A program made the position numbers and the translations under genes. The notes below the pieces were generated by a model, which was given only the letters and a program-made list of their open reading frames with translations, did not search any database and was not told where the DNA came from. From an uncultured Bacteroidota bacterium (lineage in GTDB: Bacteria; Bacteroidota; Bacteroidia; Flavobacteriales; Flavobacteriaceae), in the NCBI GenBank assembly GCA_902510475.1, contig CABXCC010000011.1:1-39769 (forward strand): a stretch of 39,769 nt of DNA, read 5' to 3'. Below are positions 17,860 to 27,300 of this stretch, one piece after another. How positions within the stretch are numbered: the stretch's first letter is position 1; the number at the start of each line of letters is the position of its first letter.

Positions 17860-18822
17860 GATAAAAAAAGTATTATAGAATTTGGAAAGGAAGTGATTAA
17901 ACTTCAATCAGAAAGTATTAATAGTATTTCTAAATATATTGATGAAAATTTTGATAAAGCAATTCAAATAATTCTTAAATCAACAGGAAGAGTTGTGGTT
18001 ACAGGAATCGGAAAAAGCGCTATAATTGCTAATAAAATTGTTGCTACCTTAAATTCTACTGGGACCCCTTCAATATTTATGCATGCTGCTGATGCAATTC
18101 ATGGTGACCTAGGAATAATTAAAAGTGACGATGTTATTATTTGCATTTCAAAAAGCGGAAATACTCCTGAAATAAAAGAGCTAGTTCCGTTTATAAAAAT
18201 GAATAATAATCAGTTAATCGCTATAACTGGTGACAAATCATCTTTTTTAGCCAAAAACTCCTCTGTAATACTAAACAGTTATGTTGAGGTTGAAGTTTGT
18301 CCAAACAACCTTGCGCCTACAAACAGCACAACTGCTCAGCTAGTCATTGGAGATGCCATTGCTGTTACTTTAGTAAAAATTAAAGGATTTACAAAAAATG
18401 ATTTTGCCAAATTTCACCCCGGTGGAAATTTAGGAAAGAAACTAATTTTAAAAGTAAAAGATCTTGTAGAATCTAGTTTAATACCCTCAAATAAAATAAA
18501 TGATTCAATTAATGAGGTTATTATAGAAATTAGTGAAAAAATGCTAGGCATTACAGCTGTATTAAATGACGAAAAGATAGTTGGTGTGATTACCGATGGC
18601 GATCTTAGAAGGACTCTTTTAAATCATAAAGAAATTAAAAATTTAACTGCTCAAGATATCATGTCTGTAAATCCACAGATAATTGATCATGAATCATTAG
18701 CTGTTGAAGCCTTAGAGCTAATGAAAAAACATAAAATTTCGCAATTGGTTACTACAAAAAATGACAAATATCACGGAATTCTTCATATCCAAAGTTTAAT
18801 TAAAGAAGGAATAGCATCATGA
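17857..18822 (+). CDS. kdsD: D-arabinose 5-phosphate isomerase KdsD (KpsF/GutQ family)
   Basis: KdsD turns ribulose 5-phosphate into arabinose 5-phosphate, the precursor of Kdo for LPS. An SIS domain covers about 1-200, with VVVTGIGKSAIIANKI, HAADAIHGDLG, CISKSGNTPEI and PTNSTTAQLVIGDA, followed by FAKFHPGGNLGKKL. Two CBS domains fill the rest. The length of 321 aa fits. The only start that keeps the usual N-terminus is TTG at 17857; no ATG is near, and a promoter box overlaps this codon, so a shorter start (in-frame GTG at 17893, or ATT/ATA) is possible. Its 3' end overlaps tatC by 4 bp. Confidence 0.94.
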   Translation: MDKKSIIEFGKEVIKLQSESINSISKYIDENFDKAIQIILKSTGRVVVTGIGKSAIIANKIVATLNSTGTPSIFMHAADAIHGDLGIIKSDDVIICISKSGNTPEIKELVPFIKMNNNQLIAITGDKSSFLAKNSSVILNSYVEVEVCPNNLAPTNSTTAQLVIGDAIAVTLVKIKGFTKNDFAKFHPGGNLGKKLILKVKDLVESSLIPSNKINDSINEVIIEISEKMLGITAVLNDEKIVGVITDGDLRRTLLNHKEIKNLTAQDIMSVNPQIIDHESLAVEALELMKKHKISQLVTTKNDKYHGILHIQSLIKEGIAS

Positions 18823-19622
18823 GCAATGGTCATGATAATATGTCATTTCTTGAACATCTAGAAGAGCTTAGATGGCATATAATTCGCTCATTAATCGCTA
18901 TCATCTCAGTTGGTTTTATATGTTTCTTAATGAAGGAATTTGTTTTTGATACAATTATACTTGGTCCAAAAAAAATGAGTTTTCCAACCTATACATTTTT
19001 ATGCCAAGCTGCAACTTTTATCGGAGTAGAAACAACTTTTTGTGGTGATGAGTTCCCTTTTGTTATTCAAAACAGGACCATGGCAGGCCAATTTTCAGCT
19101 CATGTTATGACTTCAATAATCGCTGGATTTATCCTTTCTTTCCCATATGTTCTGTATGAATTTTGGAAATTTATCAGTCCTGGGTTATTAGCTAAAGAAA
19201 AAGCACGATCAAGAGGCTTTATTTTCATCTCTTCATTACTCTTTTTCATTGGGGTATTGTTTGGGTATTATATAATAACTCCTCTATCAATTAATTTTTT
19301 AGGCACCTATCAGGTGTCTAATGAAGTTTTAAACGAATTTGATCTAGGATCATTTATCGGTTTGGTTAGGTCATCATCACTTGCTTCAGGGATCATTTTT
19401 GAATTACCAATAATAATTTATTTTTTAACAAAAGCTGGAGTTGTTACTCCAAAGACTTTAGTTCAATACAGAAAATATGCACTGGTTTTAGTTTTGGTAT
19501 TAGCAGCCATAATCACCCCTCCAGATGTCGCTAGTCAAATAATAGTAGCAATTCCAATCGTTATTTTATATCAAGTAAGTATATTTATTTCAAAAATTGT
19601 TGTAAAAAATCAATCAAAATGA
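18819..19622 (+). CDS. tatC: Twin-arginine translocase subunit TatC
   Basis: TatC is the receptor for twin-arginine signal peptides in the inner membrane. The 267 aa product begins with a cytoplasmic stretch FLEHLEELRWHIIRSL, the site that reads the Tat signal. Six membrane helices follow, with YVLYEFWKFISPGL, the conserved Glu in IIFELPI and IITPPD near the end. The first periplasmic loop is long and holds two Cys (in FLCQAA and TFCGDE). The gene overlaps kdsD by 4 bp (ATGA) and lptB by 4 bp, showing translational coupling. No tatA/B gene is in the window. Confidence 0.96.
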   Translation: MSNGHDNMSFLEHLEELRWHIIRSLIAIISVGFICFLMKEFVFDTIILGPKKMSFPTYTFLCQAATFIGVETTFCGDEFPFVIQNRTMAGQFSAHVMTSIIAGFILSFPYVLYEFWKFISPGLLAKEKARSRGFIFISSLLFFIGVLFGYYIITPLSINFLGTYQVSNEVLNEFDLGSFIGLVRSSSLASGIIFELPIIIYFLTKAGVVTPKTLVQYRKYALVLVLVLAAIITPPDVASQIIVAIPIVILYQVSIFISKIVVKNQSK

Positions 19623-20353
19623 TTTTAAAGGCTCAAAATTTACTTAAATCATACGCTGGCAAAGCGGTTGTTAAGGATGTTTCACTCAATCTTAAGCAAG
19701 GAGAAATTGTTGGTTTATTAGGTCCTAATGGTGCAGGCAAAACTACGTCTTTTTATATGATAGTAGGTTTGATTAAACCAAACTCAGGATCTATCTTTTT
19801 GGATGATAGAGAAATAACCAAATTCCCAATGTATAAGAGGGCACAAAATGGGATTGGTTACTTAGCTCAAGAATCTTCTGTGTTCAGAAAAATGAGTGTT
19901 GAAGATAACATTCATAGTGTATTACAAATGACTGATCTCTCGAAAAAAGAACAAAATGATAAAGTTGAATCTTTACTTGATGAATTTGGATTACAGGCCA
20001 TTCGTAAAAGTCGAGGGGATTTATTATCCGGTGGAGAAAGAAGAAGAACTGAAATTGCTAGAGCACTAGCCACTAGTCCAAGTTTTATATTATTAGACGA
20101 GCCTTTTGCTGGAGTTGATCCCTTAGCAGTAGAAGATATTCAAAAAATTGTTAGAGATTTAACCAAGAAAAATATTGGTATTCTTATCACAGACCATAAT
20201 GTTCAAGAAACCCTTGCAATTACAGATAGAACTTACTTAATGTTTGAAGGAAGTATTCTTAAAGACGGTAAACCCGAAGAACTTGCATCCGACGAAATGG
20301 TAAGAAAAGTATACCTGGGTAAAAACTTTGAATTAAGAAAAAAAACTATCTAA
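19619..20353 (+). CDS. lptB: LPS export ATPase LptB
   Basis: LptB powers LptFG to pull lipopolysaccharide from the inner membrane. The 244 aa protein has Walker A GPNGAGKT (about 34-41), Q-loop AQESSVF, signature LSGGERRRTEIARAL, Walker B FILLDEPFAGVDP and switch ITDHNV, all matching LptB closely. It overlaps tatC by 4 bp and shares an operon with kdsD, linking Kdo supply to LPS export. Its stop overlaps the stop of pssA on the other strand by 4 bp. Confidence 0.96.
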   Translation: MILKAQNLLKSYAGKAVVKDVSLNLKQGEIVGLLGPNGAGKTTSFYMIVGLIKPNSGSIFLDDREITKFPMYKRAQNGIGYLAQESSVFRKMSVEDNIHSVLQMTDLSKKEQNDKVESLLDEFGLQAIRKSRGDLLSGGERRRTEIARALATSPSFILLDEPFAGVDPLAVEDIQKIVRDLTKKNIGILITDHNVQETLAITDRTYLMFEGSILKDGKPEELASDEMVRKVYLGKNFELRKKTI

Positions 20354-21066
20354 GTCTTTAATTTGTAATAGGTGCCTATTGATATTAAAATATACAAGCC
20401 TAAAATTAGTGGTATTGCATAGATCCCATATATTATAATTGAAGGAACTGAAACAAAAATTATTAAAAATCTTCTTCTGTTTCCAATAAATTTAAGGCTC
20501 TTAAACTTGAAATTTAAAAGTTTTATGTTTGAAACTAGTAAAAACCCACAAATCAGAGTAATAAACATGATTACATTATAATTTAATATCATGTCAGAAA
20601 AAGCAGATCCATCATTAGAAATTATTGAAAATGAATAAATTAACATTGTATTGGCTGGAGTTGGAAGGCCTTTAAAAAATTTCGAATTTGTTTTAAGTGT
20701 ATTAAACTTAGCTAATCTGTAAGCTGAGCAAAGAGTAATCACAAAACCCGTGAAAGGGACAAAAGAAGAAAAAATTGAACCTACCGAAGATGAAGGTGCA
20801 TCAAGAAACATATTGTAAAGAAGTACTCCTGGGACCAAGCCAAAACTAATCATGTCAGCTAAGGAATCTAATTGTAAACCCAATTCAGACTTAGCATTTA
20901 ATTTTCTAGCAATATATCCATCCAAAAAGTCTAAAATCAGACAGATCACTGATATAACAAAAACATATTTAACTTCTACATTGTTTTCTACAAGTAGTAA
21001 AACTACTACACATCCAATAAAAAGATTAAGTAAAGTAATTGAATTTGGAAAAAATCTGAGATTCAT
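20350..21066 (-). CDS. pssA: CDP-diacylglycerol-serine O-phosphatidyltransferase
   Basis: This integral membrane enzyme joins CDP-diacylglycerol and serine to phosphatidylserine, the precursor of phosphatidylethanolamine. The CDP-alcohol phosphotransferase motif is complete: DGYIARKL, then ELGLQLDSLADMISFG, giving D-G-x2-A-R-x8-G-x3-D-x3-D. FGLVPG and PTPANTM also fit the PssA group. There are about seven to eight hydrophobic helices in 238 aa. It converges on lptB with a 4 bp overlap and is divergent from the PorV2-like gene. A TAnnTTTG box stands 18 nt before its start. Confidence 0.94.
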   Translation of the reverse strand: MNLRFFPNSITLLNLFIGCVVVLLLVENNVEVKYVFVISVICLILDFLDGYIARKLNAKSELGLQLDSLADMISFGLVPGVLLYNMFLDAPSSSVGSIFSSFVPFTGFVITLCSAYRLAKFNTLKTNSKFFKGLPTPANTMLIYSFSIISNDGSAFSDMILNYNVIMFITLICGFLLVSNIKLLNFKFKSLKFIGNRRRFLIIFVSVPSIIIYGIYAIPLILGLYILISIGTYYKLKT

Positions 21067-21084
21067 TTTTTTAGTTTAATTAAT

Positions 21085-21092
21085 CAAAACTA
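21085..21092 (-). promoter_or_regulatory. -7 box for pssA
   Basis: The minus strand reads TAGTTTTG, a full TAnnTTTG match, 18 nt before the pssA start at 21066. No -33 TTG at the usual distance. Confidence 0.45.
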
Positions 21093-21152
21093 ATAATTTA
21101 TAATCGTAAAATATTAAATTAATTACTTAATTAAAGTTTGAAAAACAATATA

Positions 21153-21160
21153 TAACTTTG
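21153..21160 (+). promoter_or_regulatory. -7 box for the PorV2-like gene
   Basis: TAACTTTG, a full TAnnTTTG match, ends 18 nt before the start codon at 21179. A TTTG lies 12 bp further upstream, too close for a standard -33 element. Confidence 0.45.
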
Positions 21161-21178
21161 AAATAGGTTATTAATCAT

Positions 21179-22249
21179 ATGGATAAATACATATTAATCA
21201 TCTTTTTTTTAATTGGTCATCTATTAACTGCACAGAACAGATCAAAGTATTCAAACGAATTTTTAAATATTGGAGTTGATGCAAAATCAATCGGTATGGG
21301 TAATGCGGTATCTTCAACCGTAGATGATGTTAATGCGACCTATTGGAACCCCGCAGGATTGATTAATATTGAAAGAGATGAGATCTCATTAATGCATTCC
21401 AACTATTTTGCTAACATTGCTAACTTCAATTTTATCTCTTATGCTAAAAAAATTGATAGTGAATCAGCTATGGGTTTTTCATTAATTCGATTTGGTGTTG
21501 ATGACATAATGGACACCACGCAGCTTATTGATAATCAGGGAAATATTGATTACAATAGAATTGAACTGTTTTCTGCAGCGGACTATGCATTTATTTTTAG
21601 TTATGCAAAAAGAAATAAACTTCTTAATCTAAATTTTGGGGTTAACGCTAAGATTATTAGAAGAATTATAGGAGACTTTGCAAATTCATGGGGCTTTGGA
21701 TTTGATTTGGGTATACAACATGAAAATAAAAACGGATGGAAATTTGGATTAATGGCTAGGGATATAACCACAACCTATAATTCCTGGTCCTTCGATGAGG
21801 ATAGGCTAAATGATATTCAAAATGCATTGGAAGGAGAAAATCAAGAAATACCAGAAAAAAATGAAATTTCAATACCAAAAATTCAGTTAGGTGTTTCAAA
21901 AGAAATCTCTCTCAGTAGTGATTATTCCATGTTGGCTGCAATTGACTTATTTATGCTCTTTGAGCAAACTAACGATATAATATCAACAAGCTTTGCAAGT
22001 ATAAACCCATCTTTAGGCTTGGAATTTACATATGCCGAACTTGTATATTTAAGATTAGGTTTAGGAAACTTTCAAAATGAACTTCAATTTGATTCAACAA
22101 CAGAATTAAGTTTTCAACCCAATTTTGGAATTGGATTTAATCTTCAAGACATTGAAGTAAATTATGCATTTACAGATATTGGCAATCAATCTGCAGCACT
22201 TTACTCCAATATATTTTCTTTAAAATTTAACCTTAACCTTCTAAGATGA
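21179..22249 (+). CDS. PorV/PorQ-family outer-membrane protein (PorV2-like)
   Basis: The 356 aa product has a signal peptide (about 1-18, ending LLTAQ). An N-terminal family mark follows: LNIGVDAKSIGMGNAVSST, then NATYWNPAGL. Beyond this it is a string of amphipathic beta strands with aromatic girdles (FGFDLGIQHENKNGWKFGLMARDIT), ending in FSLKFNLNLLR, as expected of a beta barrel of the FadL-like PorV/PorQ group. PorV shuttles type IX cargo to the attachment complex; PorV2 is a paralogue without an assigned role. Its stop overlaps the start of the DUF4105 gene by 4 bp, so the two are translated together. Confidence 0.88.
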   Translation: MDKYILIIFFLIGHLLTAQNRSKYSNEFLNIGVDAKSIGMGNAVSSTVDDVNATYWNPAGLINIERDEISLMHSNYFANIANFNFISYAKKIDSESAMGFSLIRFGVDDIMDTTQLIDNQGNIDYNRIELFSAADYAFIFSYAKRNKLLNLNFGVNAKIIRRIIGDFANSWGFGFDLGIQHENKNGWKFGLMARDITTTYNSWSFDEDRLNDIQNALEGENQEIPEKNEISIPKIQLGVSKEISLSSDYSMLAAIDLFMLFEQTNDIISTSFASINPSLGLEFTYAELVYLRLGLGNFQNELQFDSTTELSFQPNFGIGFNLQDIEVNYAFTDIGNQSAALYSNIFSLKFNLNLLR

Positions 22250-23433
22250 TTAGACTTTACTTAATACTATTTTGGCTTTCTATTCACAGTCTTTATTGTA
22301 TCAATAAAACTGAGGGAACAAAAACATCTTTTGAAGAAACAAAATTAAGTATAATATCAATCGGGGAAGGATCTAGTTTGGCAGACGCTTTCGGACATAC
22401 AGGTATCAGAGTTATTAGTAATGGAAATGACATTGTTTTTAATTTTGGAGTTTACGATTTCTCGGCCCCAAATTTTTATACAAATTTTGTAAAAGGTAGA
22501 CCTGTTTACAAATTAGCTATTCAGAAATATGAAAATTTTAAAGATGGTTATATATATCAAAATAGATATTTAGTTGAGCATGAACTAAACATAAGTGAAG
22601 AGTCAAAAATGAATATTATTGATCTGTTAGTCAATAACTCTAGACCGGAAAATAAATATTATACTTATGATTATTTGAGAGATAATTGCTCAACCAGGGT
22701 AGCTGATATTTTAATTGATGATACAAATAATAAATTTAAAGACGACAAATTAGAATCAAAAGCCATCTTTACATACAGAGAACTTATCCATGAAAAAATA
22801 AGCGAAAATTCTTGGGCAGCACTTGGAATTGATTTGTGCTTGGGTGCAATAATTGATAAAAAAATCTCAGTTAGAGAAACTTTTTTTATTCCGGAAACAT
22901 TAATGAAATACTTGGATGAGCTCATGATTGATTATTCAAAACCAATCACAAAAAATATTATTTTTTCACCTGATTCACCATCTAAATATAATGAAGGATT
23001 TCCAAAACCTTTCCTTGTAAATTCAATAATCTCTCTGTTAATTATTGTGCTTACCTATTTTAATTTTAAAAATAATTCTTGGAATAGATCAATAGATTTT
23101 ATCATTTATCTATTTTCAGGACTTATTGGTGTATTAATAATCTATTTATGGTTTTTTAGCAATCACTTTGCTTCAGCACAAAACTTTAATTTTTTATGGG
23201 CGTTTCCTTTTAATTTGGCAGTGGTTTTTGCATTAATTAGAAAAACCCCTCCGATGTGGACAATTAACTTTGTGAAACTAAATATAATTTTACTGATACT
23301 ATTATTTATACATTGGACAACCGGAGTTCAAAAATATAATATAACTTTACTGCCAATATTTATCTCTTTACTGGTTAGATATTCTTATTTAGTAATCCAA
23401 ATAAACAAAACCAGATATGAAAATTTACAGTAA
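22246..23433 (+). CDS. DUF4105 membrane enzyme, candidate lipoprotein N-acyltransferase (Lnb-like)
   Basis: The 395 aa product has a signal peptide or signal anchor (about 1-18), a periplasmic domain (about 30-235) and five membrane helices at about 251-270, 283-306, 314-332, 343-361 and 366-387. The domain is DUF4105, renamed in Pfam, as I recall, as the Lnb N-terminal periplasmic domain. The likely catalytic residues are His51 in FGHTGIR and Cys148 in DNCSTR, the expected His/Cys pair of this papain-like fold. In Bacteroides a DUF4105 protein was reported to add the N-acyl chain to lipoproteins in place of Lnt. That role here is inference. It overlaps the PorV2-like gene by 4 bp and the adenosyltransferase gene by 17 bp. 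Confidence 0.85.
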   Translation: MIRLYLILFWLSIHSLYCINKTEGTKTSFEETKLSIISIGEGSSLADAFGHTGIRVISNGNDIVFNFGVYDFSAPNFYTNFVKGRPVYKLAIQKYENFKDGYIYQNRYLVEHELNISEESKMNIIDLLVNNSRPENKYYTYDYLRDNCSTRVADILIDDTNNKFKDDKLESKAIFTYRELIHEKISENSWAALGIDLCLGAIIDKKISVRETFFIPETLMKYLDELMIDYSKPITKNIIFSPDSPSKYNEGFPKPFLVNSIISLLIIVLTYFNFKNNSWNRSIDFIIYLFSGLIGVLIIYLWFFSNHFASAQNFNFLWAFPFNLAVVFALIRKTPPMWTINFVKLNIILLILLFIHWTTGVQKYNITLLPIFISLLVRYSYLVIQINKTRYENLQ

Positions 23434-23959
23434 AAATGGCGATAAAGGAAAGACTTCGTTAATTGGCGGAGAAATTGTTTCTAAACATGATTTAAGAGTT
23501 GATGCTTATGGGACAATTGACGAATTAAATTCATTTTTAGGTATAATTAAAGATTATTCTAATGAAAAAGACATAAATGAAGTATTATTCAAAATTCAAT
23601 TAAAACTTTTTACCATTGGATCAATTCTTGCTCAATTTGAAACCAAAGAAGAAAACCAGCCAGAAAAACTACAAATAAGTGCTGAGGATACAATCTTTAT
23701 CGAATCTCAAATTGATAAAATTCAGAAAGAATTACCAGTGCTAAATAAGTTTATTATCCCTGGAGGTGACAAATTAGTTTCTTTCTGTCATGTTTCAAGA
23801 GCAGTTTGTAGAAGAGCTGAAAGAAAAATCACAAAATTAAGTGAATTTACTGAGGTTAATGAAAACATACTTACTTATATAAATCGTCTTTCTGACTTTC
23901 TATTTGTACTTGCCAGATATTATACCATAATTTTAGATATAGAGGAATCTTATTGGTAA
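23417..23959 (+). CDS. Cob(I)alamin adenosyltransferase, PduO type
   Basis: This enzyme transfers the adenosyl group of ATP to cobalamin, making the coenzyme B12 used by methylmalonyl-CoA mutase. The 180 aa sequence has the PduO-type marks: KIYSKNGDKGKTSLIGGE (ATP site), YGTIDELNSFLG, then HVSRAVCRRAERK and INRLSDFLFVLAR. It overlaps the DUF4105 gene by 17 bp. A meaB gene, encoding the chaperone that protects the same mutase, lies 3.7 kb downstream beyond secA. No mutase gene is in the window. Confidence 0.95.
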   Translation: MKIYSKNGDKGKTSLIGGEIVSKHDLRVDAYGTIDELNSFLGIIKDYSNEKDINEVLFKIQLKLFTIGSILAQFETKEENQPEKLQISAEDTIFIESQIDKIQKELPVLNKFIIPGGDKLVSFCHVSRAVCRRAERKITKLSEFTEVNENILTYINRLSDFLFVLARYYTIILDIEESYW

Positions 23960-23976
23960 AATTTAAATTAAATATC

Positions 23977-24006
23977 TTGCGTAATTCCATTAAAAATTTA
24001 TTTTTG
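23977..24006 (+). promoter_or_regulatory. Promoter for the DUF2795 gene (and perhaps secA)
   Basis: TTG (23977-23979), a 19 bp spacer, then TATTTTTG (23999-24006), the full Bacteroidota -33/-7 pair. The box ends 17 nt before the start codon at 24024. This is one of the two best promoters in the window. Confidence 0.6.
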
Positions 24007-24023
24007 CAAAAAAATAATTTGTC

Positions 24024-24245
24024 ATGTATTGGACTCTAGAACTTGCATCATACCTAAGTGACGCCCCTTGGCCAGCAACTAAAGACGAGTTAATCGACTA
24101 CTCAATTAGAACTGGTGCTCCCTTGGAAGTTGTTGAAAATTTACAATCCATTGAGGATGAGGGTGATTTATACGAATCTATTCAAGAAATTTGGCCAGAT
24201 TATCCTACTGATGATGACTACTTATGGAATGAGGACGAATATTAG
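24024..24245 (+). CDS. Small acidic DUF2795 protein upstream of secA
   Basis: The 73 aa product starts MYWTLELASYLSDAPWPATKDELIDYSIRTG, the single DUF2795 helical domain, and ends in an acidic tail (DDDYLWNEDEY). No signal peptide or membrane helix is present. Function is unknown. Its place directly before secA is, as I recall, kept in many Flavobacteriia, which suggests a link but proves none. It has its own full promoter, and 100 bp separate it from secA. Confidence 0.9.
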   Translation: MYWTLELASYLSDAPWPATKDELIDYSIRTGAPLEVVENLQSIEDEGDLYESIQEIWPDYPTDDDYLWNEDEY

Positions 24246-24345
24246 CATCTAATTATTAATAATTTTCTTCTGTTTATTTCATCACATAATACGTAAACAT
24301 ATTGTATATTTAATCAGTTATTATAACCAATAATGCTAATCATTA

Positions 24346-27300
24346 ATGCTTGGTAAAATTCTAAAATTATTTGTGGGCGATAAATCTAAAAAAGATTTAA
24401 AGACAATTACGCCCATAATTGATCAAATTCACTCTTTTGAAGACGAAATTGGTAAATTAAGTAATGACGAATTACGAAATCAAACTTCCCTGTTCAAAGA
24501 ACAAATTAAATCATCTGTTTCCGATGTTGATGATAAGATAGAAAATCTCAAAATTGAACTTGAAAAAACTAAAGATTTTGACAAAAAAGAAAGCTTATTT
24601 ACAGAGATTGACAAGTTAAATGAAGAAGCATACAAGATCAATGAAATTACATTGAATCAAATCTTACCCAAAGCTTTTGCTGTAATTAAAGAAACTGCAA
24701 AAAGATTTGTTGACAATAAAGAAATAGTTGTTACTGCTAGTGAATACGACTTAGAATTATCAACAGAAAAAGATTATGTAAACGTGACCAAAGATAAAGC
24801 AACCTGGTTAAATTCATGGGATGCTGCAGGTAAAAAAATTGTATGGGACATGGTACATTACGATGTGCAGCTTATCGGAGGTGTAGCCATGCATCAAGGT
24901 AAAATTGCTGAGATGCAAACCGGAGAAGGAAAAACATTGGTTGCAACCCTACCCGTTTATTTAAATGCCCTAACTGGTAAGGGTGTTCATCTAGTTACGG
25001 TAAATGATTATTTAGCAAAACGTGATAGTGCATGGATGGCACCAATATTTCAATTTCACGGACTTAGTGTAGATTGTATTGATTATCACAGGCCTAACTC
25101 TGCAGAACGAATAAAAGCTTACAATTCAGATATAACTTATGGAACCAATAATGAATTTGGGTTTGATTATCTAAGGGATAATATGGCAAATTCAACAGAC
25201 GATTTGGTTCAAAGAAAACACAATTTTGCAATTGTTGATGAGGTTGATTCGGTATTAATTGATGATGCCAGGACTCCATTAATCATTTCCGGTGCGATTC
25301 CAAAAGGTGATAAACACGAATTTAATGAGCTTAAGCCCAAGATTGAAAGAATTGTTTCAACTCAAAGAAAATTTTTGGTAAATACTCTTGCAGAGGCAAA
25401 AGGTCAAATATCATCTGGAAATGATGATGAAGGATCCTTTAATTTATTAAGAGTTTTTAGAGGAATACCTAAAAATAAGGCTTTGATTAAGTACTTAAGT
25501 GAAGGTGGAATCAAACAACTTTTACAAAAGACTGAAAACTTCTACATGCAAGATAATAATAGAGAAATGCCAAAAATTGACAAGGAACTCTATTATGTAA
25601 TTGATGAGAAAAACAACCAAATTGAACTTACCGACAAAGGAATTGAATTTCTTTCTGGAAAAGATGATCCAAATTTCTTTATCATGCCAGAAATTGGAAT
25701 TGAGATTTCAAAAATTGAAGAAAAAGGTTTATCAAAAGAAGAGGAAGCCAAGGAAAAAGACGAGCTATACAGGGATTTTAGCATAAAGTCTGAACGAATA
25801 CATACAATTAATCAATTATTAAAAGCATACGCTTTATTTGAAAAAGACATTCAATACGTTGTAATGGAAAATAAGGTGATGATTGTAGACGAGCAAACAG
25901 GTAGAATCATGGATGGTAGAAGATATAGTGATGGTTTACATCAAGCTATTGAAGCCAAGGAAAATGTTAAAATTGAGGCGGCTACCCAAACTTTTGCTAC
26001 AATTACCTTACAGAACTATTTTAGAATGTATAATAAGCTTTCTGGAATGACCGGAACGGCAGTAACCGAAGCGGGTGAATTTTGGGAGATTTATAAACTT
26101 GATGTGTTTGAAATTCCAACAAATAGACCTATTCAAAGAGACGATAGACAAGACCTAATTTATAAAACAAAAAGAGAAAAATACAATGCAGTTATTGATG
26201 AGGTAACTGATTTATCTAGATCTGGAAGACCGGTATTAATTGGTACGACTTCAGTTGAAATTAGTGAGCTACTTGGAAGGATGTTAAAAATCAGAAAGAT
26301 TCCACATAATATTTTAAATGCAAAACTTCATAAAAAAGAATCCGATGTAGTAGCCGAAGCAGGAAAACCAGGACAGGTAACTATTGCAACAAATATGGCA
26401 GGTCGTGGAACTGACATAAAATTAATTGATCAAGTAAAAGAAAATGGAGGACTTGCAATTGTTGGTACTGAAAGACATGACTCAAGAAGAGTTGACAGGC
26501 AGTTAAGAGGACGGTCTGGCCGTCAAGGTGACCCTGGAAGCTCTCAATTCTATGTTTCGTTAGAAGATAATTTAATGAGATTATTTGGGGCAGAAAAAAT
26601 TGCTAAAATGATGGATAGAATGGGATTAAAAGAGGGTGAAGTAATTCAACACTCAATGATAACTGACTCGATTGAGAGAGCACAAAAGAAAGTTGAAGAA
26701 AATAACTTTGGAATCAGAAAAAGACTCTTAGAGTATGATGACGTAATGAATGCACAAAGAGAAGTGATATACAGAAGAAGAAATAATTCACTTTTTGGGG
26801 AAAGATTACGTATCGATATATCCAATATGATTTATGATACTTGTGAAAGTATTGTAATTTCTAATAAAAGTGTCAATGATTATAAGAATTTTGAATTCGA
26901 ATTAATACGTTATTTTTCCATTACAACAGATATAAATTCAGATTCTTTTGAATCTATGAATGAAAAGGAAATTACCGATAAAATCTATTCAGTTGTTTTA
27001 AAGCATTATTTAAATAAAATTGAAAATAATGCCAAATTAGCTTTTCCAGTCATTAAGCATGTTTATGAAAAACAAAGGGAAAAATACAAAAGAATTGTTG
27101 TGCCCTTTACAGACGGTATAAAAACATTACAAGTAATAACAGATTTAGAGAGGGCATATAATTCTGATGGAGAACAATTGGTTACAGACTTTGAAAAAAA
27201 TATTTCTTTGGCAATATTAGATGATTCATGGAAAACCCATCTAAGAAAAATGGATGAACTTAAACAATCAGTTCAACTTGCAGTTCATGAACAAAAAGAT

